This document shows positions 44,278 to 44,539 of a stretch of DNA of 44,539 nt, piece by piece. A program made the position numbers and the translations under genes. The notes below the pieces were generated by a model. The model saw only the letters and a program-made list of their open reading frames with translations. It was not told where the DNA came from and searched no databases. Each line of letters starts with the position of its first letter. Within the stretch, counting starts at the first letter, position 1. Source of the stretch: Ferruginibacter sp. (GTDB lineage: Bacteria > Bacteroidota > Bacteroidia > Chitinophagales > Chitinophagaceae); assembly GCA_019638635.1 (NCBI GenBank), contig JAHBTM010000014.1, positions 1 through 44,539 of the forward strand. The letters are read 5' to 3'.

Positions 44278-44539
44278 AGTTCCATATTTTATGACTGAAC
44301 AATAGTGTGGCTCAGGGAAGTATAGCTAAGATATGTTAATTTTTATTTCTCTGGGTGTACCTATCCCCTCCCAACTCATCTTTAGATACCATCCAATTGA
44401 ATGTCCCTGTTAAAAATAAAGTGACAATGAAACGGTCAGTTTTGCTTTCATTGCAAATGGTCTTTAGAAATAATGCAATGGTTTTGAATTTCATTCAGAT
44501 GGATGTATCTATAATACTCCCCAAAATTCAGGCCATCGA
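44278..44539. other. Right edge, no supported gene
   Basis: This AT-rich 262-bp stretch upstream of the lipoprotein gene holds its promoter region, but no convincing -33/-7 pair was found. No gene is supported. Confidence 0.4.

Overview
The window reads as chromosomal DNA of a Bacteroidota bacterium, most likely from the Chitinophagales/Chitinophagaceae side. Several signals support this. There is a type IX secretion (T9SS) cargo protein with a C-terminal sorting domain and a SprE/PorW-like T9SS component. BshC and DUF5683/DUF6580-type proteins are present, with the block parA-parB-DUF5683-dapB. Many genes carry the Bacteroidota promoter form TTTG-N19/20-TAnnTTTG, and Shine-Dalgarno sequences are not evident. 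Most of the window is ordinary core genome.

Layout. 0.2-3.1 kb: methyltransferase and aconitase on the minus strand. 3.2-5.6 kb: PspC-domain protein, metal-type KdsA, and a divergent SDR-type threonine dehydrogenase. 5.8-7.7 kb: three small outer-membrane beta-barrel genes, each with its own terminator. 7.7-12.1 kb: a minus-strand run of metallo-beta-lactamase-fold hydrolase, parA, parB, DUF5683, a hypothetical and dapB. 12.2-13.5 kb: membrane metallophosphoesterase. 13.55-19.8 kb: a promoter, a roughly 280-nt leader rich in stem-loops, and a 1977-aa repeat-built T9SS cargo protein. 19.9-20.44 kb: one inverted copy of a structured non-coding repeat. 20.5-27.6 kb: acyl-CoA carboxylase carboxyltransferase, rnhA, DUF6580, yraN, bshC, rimO (broken here by an apparent one-base deletion) and a class I glutamine amidotransferase-like gene. 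27.7-29.3 kb: a degenerate tandem array of the same repeat. 29.4-31.6 kb: ATP-grasp-like and CHAD-like helical proteins. 31.6-34.5 kb: putative porin and purine nucleoside phosphorylase. 34.6-36.3 kb: sucC and a CHRD lipoprotein. 36.3-41.6 kb: PBP1A and SprE/PorW. 41.7-43.8 kb: a compact membrane/bactofilin/AtpZ/SprT operon. 43.8-44.3 kb: a lipoprotein.

Three items deserve most attention. (1) A structured, non-coding repeat family is present as an inverted single copy and a tandem array flanking a 7.3-kb block. (2) A glutamine amidotransferase, an ATP-grasp enzyme and a helical CHAD-like protein are co-directional and may be one undescribed ligase pathway, now interrupted by the repeat array. 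(3) A strongly structured 5' leader sits immediately downstream of a near-consensus promoter and upstream of the giant secreted protein. Function for all three is inference. The repeat relationships and stems are read directly from the sequence.
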